This document shows positions 7,619 to 14,981 of a DNA stretch of 29,403 bases, in pieces; position 1 is the stretch's first letter, and each line of letters starts with the position of its first letter. The stretch is taken from the NCBI GenBank assembly GCA_051883075.1, contig JBJETA010000160.1, forward strand, positions 1 through 29,403, in the 5' to 3' direction. This stretch comes from Aminipila sp051883075. Its GTDB lineage: Bacteria; Bacillota; Clostridia; Peptostreptococcales; Anaerovoracaceae. The translations under genes were made by a program, and so were the position numbers. Under the pieces are notes generated by a model. It had not been told where the DNA came from, made no database searches, and saw only the letters and a program-made list of their open reading frames with translations.

Positions 7619-8824
7619 TTATTTTCCCAAATATTTTTTAAACTTGACGAAATGTCCAAGCTGTGATTTCATAAGCTTCAGCTTTCTTATAAATCCGTTA
7701 TCGGGTGCATAAAACAGAGGATTTACCCATTCACCCGAAGCAAACAGTTCTCTCATTTCTTTTCTGTACTCCTCAGGCTTTATATAAGTGAAAGCGACCT
7801 TTTTAGGAACTACAAGCCATAAATGTCTGTCCTTTACGATATGTTCTTCGATTGGCTTGTCCTCAATATAATCTTCAACAAGAAACTTCGCTACATTTGC
7901 TCCCGCTCCTGTAACATAGAAGTTGCTTCTTCCCTGTCTTGTGTTTATTTCAAACACCTTGTACTTTCCGTCCCTTGTGTCAAACTTAATATCAAAGTTG
8001 GAAAAGCCCACATAATTCATGCTTTCCAGAAGCTGCTTAAACTGCGCCTCAACGGTTTCATTGTGCTCAGTTATGATAACCGCATGATTTCCTATGCCAT
8101 GAGGTGTATGCTCTTCAAGAAGTACATGACCCAGACACATCATCTTTACCTTTCCGTGCTTGTCCGAATAGTTTGTCAGAACACGCATGTAAGTATCATC
8201 TCCCGGGATGAAGTCCTGAATGATGACAGAGTCATCATAGCCTGCGCCGTATATATCATCTAAGATAGAATCCAGTTCTTCTCTTGTATCTGCCTTATAC
8301 ACCTTTTTCTGTGTTGCAAAAGGATGTCTCCAGTATTCAATACCGTTTGAAGGCTTGATAATGAACGGTCCGTCAAAAGGAAGCACAAAGTCATGCTCCA
8401 TGTCCTTCCTGTGCACAAAAGTTGCCGGATAATCAACACCCACCTCTTCACACATCCTGTAAAACTTCTCCTTGTGAATCAGGTCATTCATCATGTCAAT
8501 TGAAATATACGGAGCTATGACATTTTCAGGGAAGTTGTCCTTATTCTGACTGATAAGCTGCACATAGCTGTCTCCGCAGCCGATTAAAAGAATTTTTTTA
8601 TCACTGTGCTTTTCCGCAAATCCGAGAACAAGTTCAAGAAAGGTTTCCTGCACGTCTGCCTTCGGATTTGCATTGTAGTTCATTATCTTGCTTTTGTAGC
8701 AAGGACCTGTGCTGAACTTTCCGTATACAAACGGTTTGATTCCATACTGCTCATGAAAAGCTCTTGCTACACTATATACATTAATATCCCCTGCAAATAA
8801 AAGAGGAATAAATTTATCGCTCAT
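7619..8824 (-). CDS. ATP-grasp carboxylate-amine ligase, D-aspartate ligase-like
   Basis: A 401-residue ATP-grasp protein. The N-terminal segment AGDINVYSVARAFHEQYGI (11-29) resembles, from memory, the opening of enterococcal/lactococcal D-aspartate ligase (Asl). ATP-binding features: FIIKPSN (154-160), IIQDFIPGDD (201-210), and metal-binding FEINTRQGRSNFY (291-303) with Glu292 and Asn294. Known Asl enzymes activate the beta-carboxylate of D-Asp and attach it to the side-chain amine of the third residue of UDP-MurNAc-pentapeptide. The adjacent racemase and MurE-like genes fit that role. Alternative: another amino-acid ligase acting outside peptidoglycan. The ATG at 8824 follows AAAGGAG. A promoter-like element lies just upstream, so this is probably the first gene of the cluster. 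Confidence 0.78.
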   Translation of the reverse strand: MSDKFIPLLFAGDINVYSVARAFHEQYGIKPFVYGKFSTGPCYKSKIMNYNANPKADVQETFLELVLGFAEKHSDKKILLIGCGDSYVQLISQNKDNFPENVIAPYISIDMMNDLIHKEKFYRMCEEVGVDYPATFVHRKDMEHDFVLPFDGPFIIKPSNGIEYWRHPFATQKKVYKADTREELDSILDDIYGAGYDDSVIIQDFIPGDDTYMRVLTNYSDKHGKVKMMCLGHVLLEEHTPHGIGNHAVIITEHNETVEAQFKQLLESMNYVGFSNFDIKFDTRDGKYKVFEINTRQGRSNFYVTGAGANVAKFLVEDYIEDKPIEEHIVKDRHLWLVVPKKVAFTYIKPEEYRKEMRELFASGEWVNPLFYAPDNGFIRKLKLMKSQLGHFVKFKKYLGK

Positions 8825-8857
8825 CTTTCGTTCTCCTTTAAAAAAACTTTACCCTTA

Positions 8858-8887
8858 ATTATAATCCCTATACGCCTATTTTAGCAA
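8858..8887 (-). promoter_or_regulatory. Candidate promoter of the ATP-grasp/racemase/MurE-like cluster
   Basis: Minus-strand TTGCTA and a perfect TATAAT are 18 bases apart, straddling the stop codon of the preceding gene. Predicted transcription would begin about 25 bases ahead of the ATP-grasp start codon. Confidence 0.45.
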
Positions 8888-9977
8888 TAATTTCATGCCT
8901 CAATTCTTCTATTTTTTTAAAGTCCATATTGGGTATATAAAATCCTTCCAGATAATCGTGTTTTTCTTTCGCCAGCTTAAGATATTCGAGTCCGCATTCT
9001 ATAAGTTCTTCCATATATTTTTCGTTTTGTCTTATAAATTCCCTCATACTTTCCAGCTTTGTCATATCAATCATTTCATTCAGATCAATCAGTGAAATCT
9101 CAGCTTCTCCCGCTGCCTCAGCCGCTTCCCACGGCTCCATGTCATGGTATCTGTTCACGGTAATGAACGCTATGCCGGTTTCCGGCACCAGCAGGTGCTC
9201 CATTTTGTTTCCCGGCTTCATGGAACAAAAGTATTCTTCAACATCAAATCCCCTGTACATGGCGCTTTCCGCAAAAATCTCCAGAAGACTTGAAGCCGAA
9301 GTGCCCACAGGACTGTTAATAAGATAAATGCTTTCATATCCTTCCAGCAGTGTATTCAGCTTGTTCATCATCCCGAACGGTGTAAAAGCACTTGCAAAAA
9401 ACTTTTTTACACCTCCCGGCGTCATGCATATTTCCTTATGGGCAAGTTCTTTACCCACTATGTGTGCCGTAAGCTTATATATTTCCGCATATTCCATGGC
9501 CGAGTCATATATAGAAGCAAGATTGTCATATACCTTCCCCGCCGCACCGAAATAATTGTAAGCATACATAAAGAACTTCTTAATGCATTCATTTGTTTCT
9601 ATCACCGAATTTTTATTTACCCTTATACCCTTCTCATCCCAGTATTGTCCAAGATGTATGATTTCATCCACAGCTCCCGGATTGACAGGGTCCACTACAT
9701 GAGGGCTTGTAGCATCAATAATCGCCGTTTTTCTCTCCTTTAGAACCACTCCGTCAAGTGATTCCGGATCAGATGAGCAATGCAGGAAATCCACATCCTC
9801 TCCTTTTTCCAGATAATACTCCCCTATATTTCTCATAAATGTGGATTTTCCGACTCCCGGTCCGCCCTTTATGCAGAAAATCCTGTTTGCCTCTCTCTGC
9901 CCCAGTATGTAGCTGTAATATGAATAAAAACCCTCCACAGTGTTGTTCCCCGGGAAAAAATGCCTGTCAATAGCCAC
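8868..9977 (-). CDS. Tandem P-loop domain protein (PRK06851-like), unknown function
   Basis: A 369-residue protein I match from memory to a clostridial family of uncharacterised ATPases (PRK06851-like). The N-terminal half carries Walker A GGPGVGKST (38-46), then CSSDPESLDGVV and a Walker-B-like stretch TAIIDAT (84-90). The C-terminal half repeats the same plan: hydrophobic strand, NSPVGTSASS (221-230) in the P-loop position, YFCSMKPGNKMEHLL and IAFITVN. The second loop lacks the GK(S/T) lysine, so only the first half is expected to bind ATP normally. The GTG start at 9977 follows AAAGGGG, which is also part of the preceding terminator stem. It lies directly upstream of the ATP-grasp cluster. 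No function is claimed. Confidence 0.75.
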   Translation of the reverse strand: MAIDRHFFPGNNTVEGFYSYYSYILGQREANRIFCIKGGPGVGKSTFMRNIGEYYLEKGEDVDFLHCSSDPESLDGVVLKERKTAIIDATSPHVVDPVNPGAVDEIIHLGQYWDEKGIRVNKNSVIETNECIKKFFMYAYNYFGAAGKVYDNLASIYDSAMEYAEIYKLTAHIVGKELAHKEICMTPGGVKKFFASAFTPFGMMNKLNTLLEGYESIYLINSPVGTSASSLLEIFAESAMYRGFDVEEYFCSMKPGNKMEHLLVPETGIAFITVNRYHDMEPWEAAEAAGEAEISLIDLNEMIDMTKLESMREFIRQNEKYMEELIECGLEYLKLAKEKHDYLEGFYIPNMDFKKIEELRHEIIAKIGV

Positions 9978-10030
9978 AAAAAACCGCCCCTTTCAAATTA
10001 TTACCTAGTCATAATATGCAAAGGGCGGTT
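9978..10030 (-). terminator. Intrinsic terminator of the riboflavin operon, overlapping the next gene's RBS
   Basis: On the minus strand the arms AACCGCCCTTT and AAAGGGGCGGTT (one extra G) enclose a 26-base loop and are followed by TTTTTT. The second arm contains AAAGGGG, the likely ribosome binding site for the GTG at 9977, and the T run ends immediately before that start codon. Confidence 0.8.
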
Positions 10031-10045
10031 CAAATGTTCCTTTTA

Positions 10046-10507
10046 TTAAAATTGTTTTAGCAAATTAATCATTTCAATTGCACTCAGTGCACAATCATAA
10101 CCTTTGTTTCCTGCTTTAGTGCCTGCGCGCTCAATAGCCTGTTCTATATTTTCAGTAGTTACCACACCGAACAGAACAGGGATTCCGCTCTCAAGGCCTA
10201 CATGTGCGACTCCCTTTGAAACCTCGTTGCACACGTAATCATAATGGCTTGTAGCTCCCCTTATAACAGCTCCCAGGCAAATAACCGCATCATATTTACC
10301 TGACTTAGCCATTTTGCCTGCCGCAAGAGGTATCTCAAATGCTCCCGGCACCCATGCAACCTCTATATCATCTTCTTTTACATCATGTCTTGTCAGTCCG
10401 TCCACTGCTCCCGAAAGAAGCTTTGATACTATAAACTCATTGAATCTTGCTGCGACTATACCTATTTTTGCACCCTGTGCAACCAATTTTCCTTCATATA
10501 CTTTCAT
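10046..10507 (-). CDS. ribH: 6,7-dimethyl-8-ribityllumazine synthase
   Basis: A 153-residue lumazine synthase. It condenses 5-amino-6-ribitylamino-uracil with 3,4-dihydroxy-2-butanone 4-phosphate, the penultimate step of riboflavin synthesis, usually as an icosahedral or pentameric assembly. Seen: VAARFNEFI, WVPGAFEIPLAA, GAVIRGATSHYDYV with the catalytic His, and GIPVLFGVVTTE. It is the last gene of ribD-ribE-ribBA-ribH. The chosen start is ATG at 10507 (MKVYEGKL, the usual N-terminus). The frame also has an ATG at 10549 that lacks an upstream ribosome site and would place the GGAAAGGAG sequence inside the gene. With the chosen start the ribosome site is 31 bases away, separated by a perfect hairpin. 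Confidence 0.95.
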   Translation of the reverse strand: MKVYEGKLVAQGAKIGIVAARFNEFIVSKLLSGAVDGLTRHDVKEDDIEVAWVPGAFEIPLAAGKMAKSGKYDAVICLGAVIRGATSHYDYVCNEVSKGVAHVGLESGIPVLFGVVTTENIEQAIERAGTKAGNKGYDCALSAIEMINLLKQF

Positions 10508-10517
10508 CTGTCTTATT

Positions 10518-10547
10518 GCAGACCCTGCCGGTCTGCTTCTCCTTTCC
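10518..10547 (-). promoter_or_regulatory. RBS separated from the ribH start by a hairpin
   Basis: GGAAAGGAG (10539-10547) is followed by a perfect seven-pair hairpin GCAGACC-GGCAG-GGTCTGC (10518-10536), then ten bases and the ATG at 10507. Folding the hairpin would shorten the effective spacing from 31 to about 12 bases. Confidence 0.55.
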
Positions 10548-10556
10548 ATTTTTATA

Positions 10557-11759
10557 CTAACAATAATTCACCAGATGTCCCATCTTTTCCTGCTTTGTTT
10601 TTAAGTAGAATATATCGTAAGGATTTGCCTCTATTTCAATCGGAACCCTCTCTTCAATTTTTATTCCGTACTTTTCAAGCTGATTGATTTTATCAGGATT
10701 GTTTGTCATTAATCTGACATTGCCGACACCCAGATCCTTAAGTATGCCTGCCGCAATGGAGTAATCCCTCAGATCCTCTTCAAATCCAAGGGCAAGATTG
10801 GCTTCAACCGTATCCATCCCCTTATCCTGCAGTGCATATGCTTTAAGCTTGTTTATAAGACCTATGCCTCTGCCTTCCTGCCTCATATAAAGCATTACGC
10901 CTCTGCCTTCTTTTTCAATCATTCTCATGGCAGCCTCATACTGTTCACCGCAGTCACACTTTATCGAGCCCAGCGCATCACCGGTCAGACACTCTGAATG
11001 TATCCTGCACAGCACCGGCTCACTGCTTTTTTCCAGACCTTTTATCAGTGCTATGTGATGCTCCCCGTTTATTTTATTAACATACCCATACACATCAAAT
11101 ACCCCGAATTTTGTTGGGAGCACAGCTTCCACTACTCTTTCAACCAGTGTTTCATGCTTTTTTCTGTATTCCTTCAGTGCTTCAATAGTTATGAACACAA
11201 GCCCATGCTTTTCCGCAAATTCAATAAGCTGAGGAGTTCTCATCATATTGCCGTCATCTCCCATGATTTCACAGCACAGGCCACACTCTTTAAGGCCGGC
11301 AAGCTTTACCAGATCAACGGTCGCTTCCGTATGTCCCTCTCTTTCAAGAACGCCGTGCTCCTTTGCCACCAGCGGAAACATATGACCCGGTCTTCTGAAT
11401 TCTTCAGGTCCTGCACCGTCAGCTACCGCTCTCATAGCCGTAACCGAACGCTCCGCTGCTGAGATTCCCGTAGTTGTATCCACATGATCAATTGAAACTG
11501 TAAACGCAGTCTCGTGATTATCCGTGTTCCTTGTTACCATCTGCTGCAGTCCCAGCTTCTCGGCAAGCTCACCAGTCATGGGCATGCATATAAGACCTTT
11601 GCCATACGTTGCCATGAAATTTACGTTTTCGGTTGTCGCAAATTCAGCCGCGCAAATCAAATCTCCTTCATTCTCCCTGTTTTCATCATCTGTAACCAGT
11701 ATCATTTTTCCCTGTCTCAGTGCTTCAAGCGCTTCTTCTACCGTATTAAATCTAAACAT
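10557..11759 (-). CDS. ribBA: Bifunctional DHBP synthase / GTP cyclohydrolase II
   Basis: A 400-residue fusion that supplies both branches of riboflavin synthesis. The N-terminal 200 residues make 3,4-dihydroxy-2-butanone 4-phosphate from ribulose 5-phosphate: acidic loop DDENRENEGDL (24-34) and HTEATVDLVKLAG near 143-155. The C-terminal half opens GTP: zinc ligands Cys257, Cys268 and Cys270 in HSECLTGD and KCDCGEQ, and RQEGRGIGLINK near 293-304. Length is standard for Firmicute RibBA and both active sites look intact. The ATG at 11759 follows GAGGAGGC. The gap from ribE is 13 bases and the operon is FMN-riboswitch controlled. Confidence 0.97.
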   Translation of the reverse strand: MFRFNTVEEALEALRQGKMILVTDDENRENEGDLICAAEFATTENVNFMATYGKGLICMPMTGELAEKLGLQQMVTRNTDNHETAFTVSIDHVDTTTGISAAERSVTAMRAVADGAGPEEFRRPGHMFPLVAKEHGVLEREGHTEATVDLVKLAGLKECGLCCEIMGDDGNMMRTPQLIEFAEKHGLVFITIEALKEYRKKHETLVERVVEAVLPTKFGVFDVYGYVNKINGEHHIALIKGLEKSSEPVLCRIHSECLTGDALGSIKCDCGEQYEAAMRMIEKEGRGVMLYMRQEGRGIGLINKLKAYALQDKGMDTVEANLALGFEEDLRDYSIAAGILKDLGVGNVRLMTNNPDKINQLEKYGIKIEERVPIEIEANPYDIFYLKTKQEKMGHLVNYC

Positions 11760-11772
11760 TTTTATGCCTCCT

Positions 11773-12426
11773 CTAAAATCCGTTTTCCATAAGGAATTCA
11801 GCCGTTATTCCCTGTCTTTCGTTTTTCTTTTCATTTTCCTGACGGTTCATCAGACGTTCTACATATTTTCCGATGATATCATTCTCCAGATTCACTTTAT
11901 CTCCTGCACTTTTTTTCAAAAGTGTTGTATTTTCTCCTGTATGAGGAATCAGTGAAACCTCAAATCCGGTTTCGTGTACCCTTGCCACCGTCAGACTTAT
12001 GCCGTCTATGGCTATTGAACCCTTTTCCACTATATATTTCAAAACTGACGCATTGGTTTCAATATTCACCCATACCGCTATGCCGTCATTTTTTTTGCTG
12101 CGTATAACTCCCACACCGTCTATATGTCCCGAAACTATATGTCCTCCGAATCTGCCATCGGCTTTCATAGCCCTCTCCATATTTACTTCGCTGCCTATGG
12201 TTAAACCGCCCAATGCCGTCCTGTTAAGTGTTTCATGCATTACATCCGCTTCGAACCAGTCTGCTCCAAAGCTGCACACCGTCAGACATACGCCGTTTAC
12301 CGCAATGCTGTCCCCCATATGCATGTCTTCAAATATCCGCCGTCCCTTAATCTTTAGTCTTGATGAGGTTCTGCCTTTTTCAACTGACTTTACAGTTCCT
12401 ATTTCTTCGATTATGCCCGTAAACAC
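11773..12426 (-). CDS. ribE: Riboflavin synthase alpha chain
   Basis: A 217-residue riboflavin synthase, which dismutates two lumazine molecules to riboflavin. Two homologous beta-barrel lumazine-binding repeats are visible. The first begins FTGIIEEIG and contains GDSIAVNGVCLTV. The second begins about residue 95 with GHIVSGHIDGVG and contains GSIAIDGISLTV. The C-terminal DIIGKYVERL and the tail ending EFLMENGF are usual in Clostridia. The start is GTG at 12426, giving the canonical MFTGIIEE N-terminus, with GGGAGGTG five bases upstream. An apparent TTG start further out (12441) would translate the ribosome site itself. The gene is 37 bases downstream of ribD. Confidence 0.96.
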   Translation of the reverse strand: MFTGIIEEIGTVKSVEKGRTSSRLKIKGRRIFEDMHMGDSIAVNGVCLTVCSFGADWFEADVMHETLNRTALGGLTIGSEVNMERAMKADGRFGGHIVSGHIDGVGVIRSKKNDGIAVWVNIETNASVLKYIVEKGSIAIDGISLTVARVHETGFEVSLIPHTGENTTLLKKSAGDKVNLENDIIGKYVERLMNRQENEKKNERQGITAEFLMENGF

Positions 12427-12463
12427 TGTTTCACCTCCCAATGATTTCCTTTTATCCTTATAT

Positions 12464-13600
12464 TCATGCCTTTATTACTTTCTGTTCTATAAGCAAGTCT
12501 TCTCCCAGCATTGCAGTCCTTTGAATTTTCAAAATTACTGCATTCCCGGGGTCCTCAGCGCCTTTTCCTTCAACAGGAGTTAAAGCATCCTTTCCTCCCA
12601 GTATTTTGGGAGCCACATAGCAGTAAATATAGTCCACCAGATTTTCTTTTAATGCTGCATAGTTCAAAGTTCCTCCACCTTCAAGCAATATGCTGTCTAT
12701 GCCCATCTGCCCCAGTTTTTCCATAAATTCCTTCAAATCTATATGACCTTCCTTTTCACCGTTCTCTACCAGCTCGCATCCGGCAGCCTTCAATGCTTCA
12801 TATTTACGTATTTTTTCTTCACACCGTACATTTTCGTCCTGTTTTTTACAAAACCCGATGATTGTGCGTATTTTTCCCGCAGTTTTTACAAGCTTCGAAT
12901 CCAGTGGAATATTCAAATCCGAATCGCAAATGATTCTCACAGGATTTCTGTACTCTCCATCGTCCAACCTCACATTGAGCATGGGATCATCTTTTAAAAC
13001 CGTTCCTATACCCACCATGATGCCCATATATTCACTTCTGCACCTGTGCACATGCTTTCTTGCCTCATCGCCTGTTATCCACTTTGATTTGCCTGTATAT
13101 GCCGCAATCTTACCGTCTGAGGTCATGGCATATTTCATTGCCACATAAGGCATCTTTTTCTCCATGTAATGAAAAAAAATCCGGTTCAGTTCCCTGCATT
13201 CCTTTTCCATTACTCCATACTCCACTTCAATGCCTGCTTCCTGCAGTATCCTGATTCCCTTTCCTCCTACAAGAGGATTTGTATCTTTTGCCCCTACTAC
13301 AACCTTTTTTATGCCATTAGCAATGATTGCCTCAGTACAGGGCGGTGTTTTCCCGTAATGACAGCAGGGTTCAAGCGTGACATACATAACGGCACCCTCT
13401 GCGTTGTTCCCCTTCTTTTCACAGTCAAGAAATGCATTTCTTTCAGCATGCAGTTCACCGCATTTTTCATGGAAACCTCTGCCTATGATTTCACCGTCCT
13501 TCACAATGACCGCCCCTACCATGGGATTAGGATTTGTCATTCCTCTGCCTTTTTCCGCAAGCTCCAGCGCAAGCTTCATATATTCATCATCTTTTTTCAA
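12464..13600 (-). CDS. ribD: Riboflavin deaminase-reductase (pyrimidine deaminase/reductase)
   Basis: A 378-residue bifunctional enzyme that deaminates and then reduces the pyrimidine intermediate from GTP cyclohydrolase II. Deaminase domain zinc ligands: His51 in HAERNA, Cys79 and Cys88 in the PCCHYGKTPPC motif, with Glu53 as proton shuttle. The reductase domain starts near residue 145 (AMTSDGKIA, KWITG) and contains LLEGGGTLN. The start is TTG at 13600, followed by KKDDEYMKLALELAEKG, the usual RibD N-terminus, with AAAGGGGTG seven bases upstream. The frame stays open 36 codons further, but those codons lie across the terminator hairpin and are leader. First gene of the operon. Length matches B. 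subtilis RibG (361 residues). Confidence 0.95.
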   Translation of the reverse strand: MKKDDEYMKLALELAEKGRGMTNPNPMVGAVIVKDGEIIGRGFHEKCGELHAERNAFLDCEKKGNNAEGAVMYVTLEPCCHYGKTPPCTEAIIANGIKKVVVGAKDTNPLVGGKGIRILQEAGIEVEYGVMEKECRELNRIFFHYMEKKMPYVAMKYAMTSDGKIAAYTGKSKWITGDEARKHVHRCRSEYMGIMVGIGTVLKDDPMLNVRLDDGEYRNPVRIICDSDLNIPLDSKLVKTAGKIRTIIGFCKKQDENVRCEEKIRKYEALKAAGCELVENGEKEGHIDLKEFMEKLGQMGIDSILLEGGGTLNYAALKENLVDYIYCYVAPKILGGKDALTPVEGKGAEDPGNAVILKIQRTAMLGEDLLIEQKVIKA

Positions 13601-13617
13601 ATTTATCACCCCTTTAC

Positions 13618-13648
13618 AAAAAACTCCCTGAAGAAAATCTTCAGGGAG
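13618..13648 (-). terminator. Terminator 2 of the rib leader, immediately before ribD
   Basis: Perfect 11-pair stem CTCCCTGAAGA/TCTTCAGGGAG with a three-base loop, followed on the minus strand by TTTTTT and then the ribD ribosome site. Its first arm can alternatively pair with the 5' strand of riboswitch helix P1, so it is probably the regulated expression platform. Confidence 0.85.
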
Positions 13649-13740
13649 CTCCGGCATGTGTATATATTTAACATTGCGAAATACAATGTCTGAAATACAA
13701 TCATACATGGTGCGCTTACCATATGCATACGGTTTTTATA

Positions 13741-13771
13741 AAAAAAAATCCTGAGATATAAATATCTCAGG
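13741..13771 (-). terminator. Terminator 1 of the rib leader
   Basis: Perfect 11-pair stem TCCTGAGATAT/ATATCTCAGGA with a two-base central spacer, followed by TTTTTTT on the minus strand. It lies 75 bases downstream of the FMN aptamer and about 90 bases before terminator 2. Confidence 0.8.
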
Positions 13772-13845
13772 ACTTAATAATCATAATACGCATGCAACGC
13801 TGTAAGCACTGCAATAACTCACAAACGCAAAACAAAAGTCTTGCT

Positions 13846-13952
13846 GATTTTCTTCCATCCGGACTATACCGTCGGCTTCGGAATCTCACCGAATCAGCCT
13901 TGCGGCTCGTGGGCTTTACCACCGGTGGGGAATTTCACCCCGCCCTGAAAAT
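13846..13952 (-). ncRNA. FMN riboswitch (RFN element)
   Basis: The minus-strand sequence shows the conserved RFN core in order: AGGGCGGGGTGAAATTCCCC, ACCGGTGGT, AAAGCCCACGAGCC, GATTCGGTGAGATTCCG, AGCCGACGGT and AGTCCGGATG. The ends ATTTTC and GAAAAT close helix P1. Known role: binding of FMN stabilises P1 and favours termination or sequestration downstream. It sits in a roughly 380-base leader ahead of ribD and is followed by two intrinsic terminators, so the operon is switched off when FMN is abundant. Confidence 0.98.
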
Positions 13953-13985
13953 TTTGTTTGTTTTCAATATTTAATTTACAGACAT

Positions 13986-14014
13986 ATTCTACATCTGCAT
14001 AACGCTCATGTCAA
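13986..14014 (-). promoter_or_regulatory. Promoter of the riboflavin operon
   Basis: Minus-strand TTGACA (-35, exact consensus) and TAGAAT (-10) separated by exactly 17 bases. It lies between the stop of the DUF975 gene and the FMN riboswitch. The predicted start is about 30 bases before helix P1. Confidence 0.85.
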
Positions 14015-14025
14015 CAGTTTTGTTT

Positions 14026-14805
14026 TTACTTTTCCTGCTGCTCTTCTTCTGTTTGTGGTGCTTCTGTCTGTGATTCTTCTGTCTGCAGAGGCTCTACATC
14101 TATAACTCCTGTTCTCAGCTTTCCGTTTGCCATATCGTAAAATCCTGCCGTTGCAACTGTCAGGTAAACTATAACAGGTGCCATAAAGAATTCACCAACC
14201 AAAGCGGCAAGTTCTACAACTGCAGCAGAAGAGTGTTCAAAAATAAAAGATATAATTCCTGCAGGTATTGCCGACAGAATCATCCAGCCTATAAAGCTAA
14301 GTTCAAGGCAGAAAAGCTTTCCTTTGTTTCCTGTCATCATAGCCTTACTTTCTGCCAGGCACTGCATAATGCCATACTCAGGATGGTCAATTAAAATAAA
14401 GAACGCCTGACTGTATCTGTATGCTGCGATAATGCCCGGTATGATAAACAGTAATGTCCACAAAGTTATAAAAATGCACATTACAATGTACAAACCCATA
14501 ACCTTAAAGAATTTTTCAAAGCCATAGAAAATCTGTCCAATATTTGCTTCTTTTCTTCTGAACAGATTCAGGATAAACATGGAATATCCCATTGTAAACG
14601 GTCCTGTTACGAGGAAGGTATAAAGACCTGACAACGATGAAGCGTGATCTTCTCCCCCAAAAAGAACATTTATAATAGCTGCAGGAAGCATCAACGCAAT
14701 AACATAAACTATAGTTGCAAGAATTGCTGTCATCCATTTTCCCTTCAAAGACTCTCTTGCCAGCGTTCTGATGTTTTTACTGCTTTCAACAACTCTGTTA
14801 TACAT
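14026..14805 (-). CDS. DUF975 family integral membrane protein
   Basis: A 259-residue membrane protein I recognise as DUF975. About six hydrophobic segments lie between residues 28 and 230, with the family-typical stretch LFIIPGIIAAYRYSQAFF near 122-140 and a YGIMQCLAESKAMM segment after it. The C-terminal 25 residues are hydrophilic and Gln/Glu/Thr-rich, with repeated QTEE units, and are probably cytoplasmic. No enzymatic motif is seen and function is unknown for the family. The ATG at 14805 follows AAGGAGTGG. It is divergent from thiN. No hairpin terminator is visible between it and the rib promoter, so some read-through into the riboswitch leader is possible. Confidence 0.85.
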   Translation of the reverse strand: MYNRVVESSKNIRTLARESLKGKWMTAILATIVYVIALMLPAAIINVLFGGEDHASSLSGLYTFLVTGPFTMGYSMFILNLFRRKEANIGQIFYGFEKFFKVMGLYIVMCIFITLWTLLFIIPGIIAAYRYSQAFFILIDHPEYGIMQCLAESKAMMTGNKGKLFCLELSFIGWMILSAIPAGIISFIFEHSSAAVVELAALVGEFFMAPVIVYLTVATAGFYDMANGKLRTGVIDVEPLQTEESQTEAPQTEEEQQEK

Positions 14806-14864
14806 AACTAATCCACTCCTTCTTTTATAACTGTTGCAAATATAAATTTCTGCTTATTTTTTAC

Positions 14865-14893
14865 ATTATATATTATTTTTATATACATTACAA
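14865..14893 (-). promoter_or_regulatory. Candidate promoter of the DUF975 gene
   Basis: Minus-strand TTGTAA and perfect TATAAT, 17 bases apart, in the AT-rich divergent gap, about 60 bases before the start codon. Confidence 0.6.
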
Positions 14894-14941
14894 CCAATGA
14901 AGGTTTCAAATTCTTTATTAATATTTCTTAATCTTTCTTTT

Positions 14942-14952
14942 TATGGTAAAAT
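14942..14952 (+). promoter_or_regulatory. Extended -10 promoter element of thiN
   Basis: TATGGTAAAAT contains a TGn extension in front of TAAAAT, 29 bases ahead of the ATG at 14982. No good -35 box is seen at the expected distance. Confidence 0.4.
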
Positions 14953-14981
14953 AAATTCATATTTTTTTAACGGAGATATTT

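Noticed and set aside
12427..12441. Longer riboflavin synthase frame starting at TTG 12441
   Set aside because: It would translate GGGAGGTG, which is the ribosome site for the GTG at 12426 that gives the canonical FTGIIEE start.
13670..13688. Small inverted repeat ACATTG...CAATGT in the rib leader as a separate regulatory site
   Set aside because: Six-pair arms in AT-rich sequence without a T run. It is more likely part of alternative leader folding than an independent element.
13601..13708. 36-codon N-terminal extension of ribD
   Set aside because: It runs through the terminator 2 hairpin and the ribosome site. RibD homologues start at the TTG chosen here.
14806..14981. TPP riboswitch ahead of thiamine pyrophosphokinase
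   Set aside because: The gap is AT-rich with no CTGAGA or GCGTAGGGA-type conserved elements.
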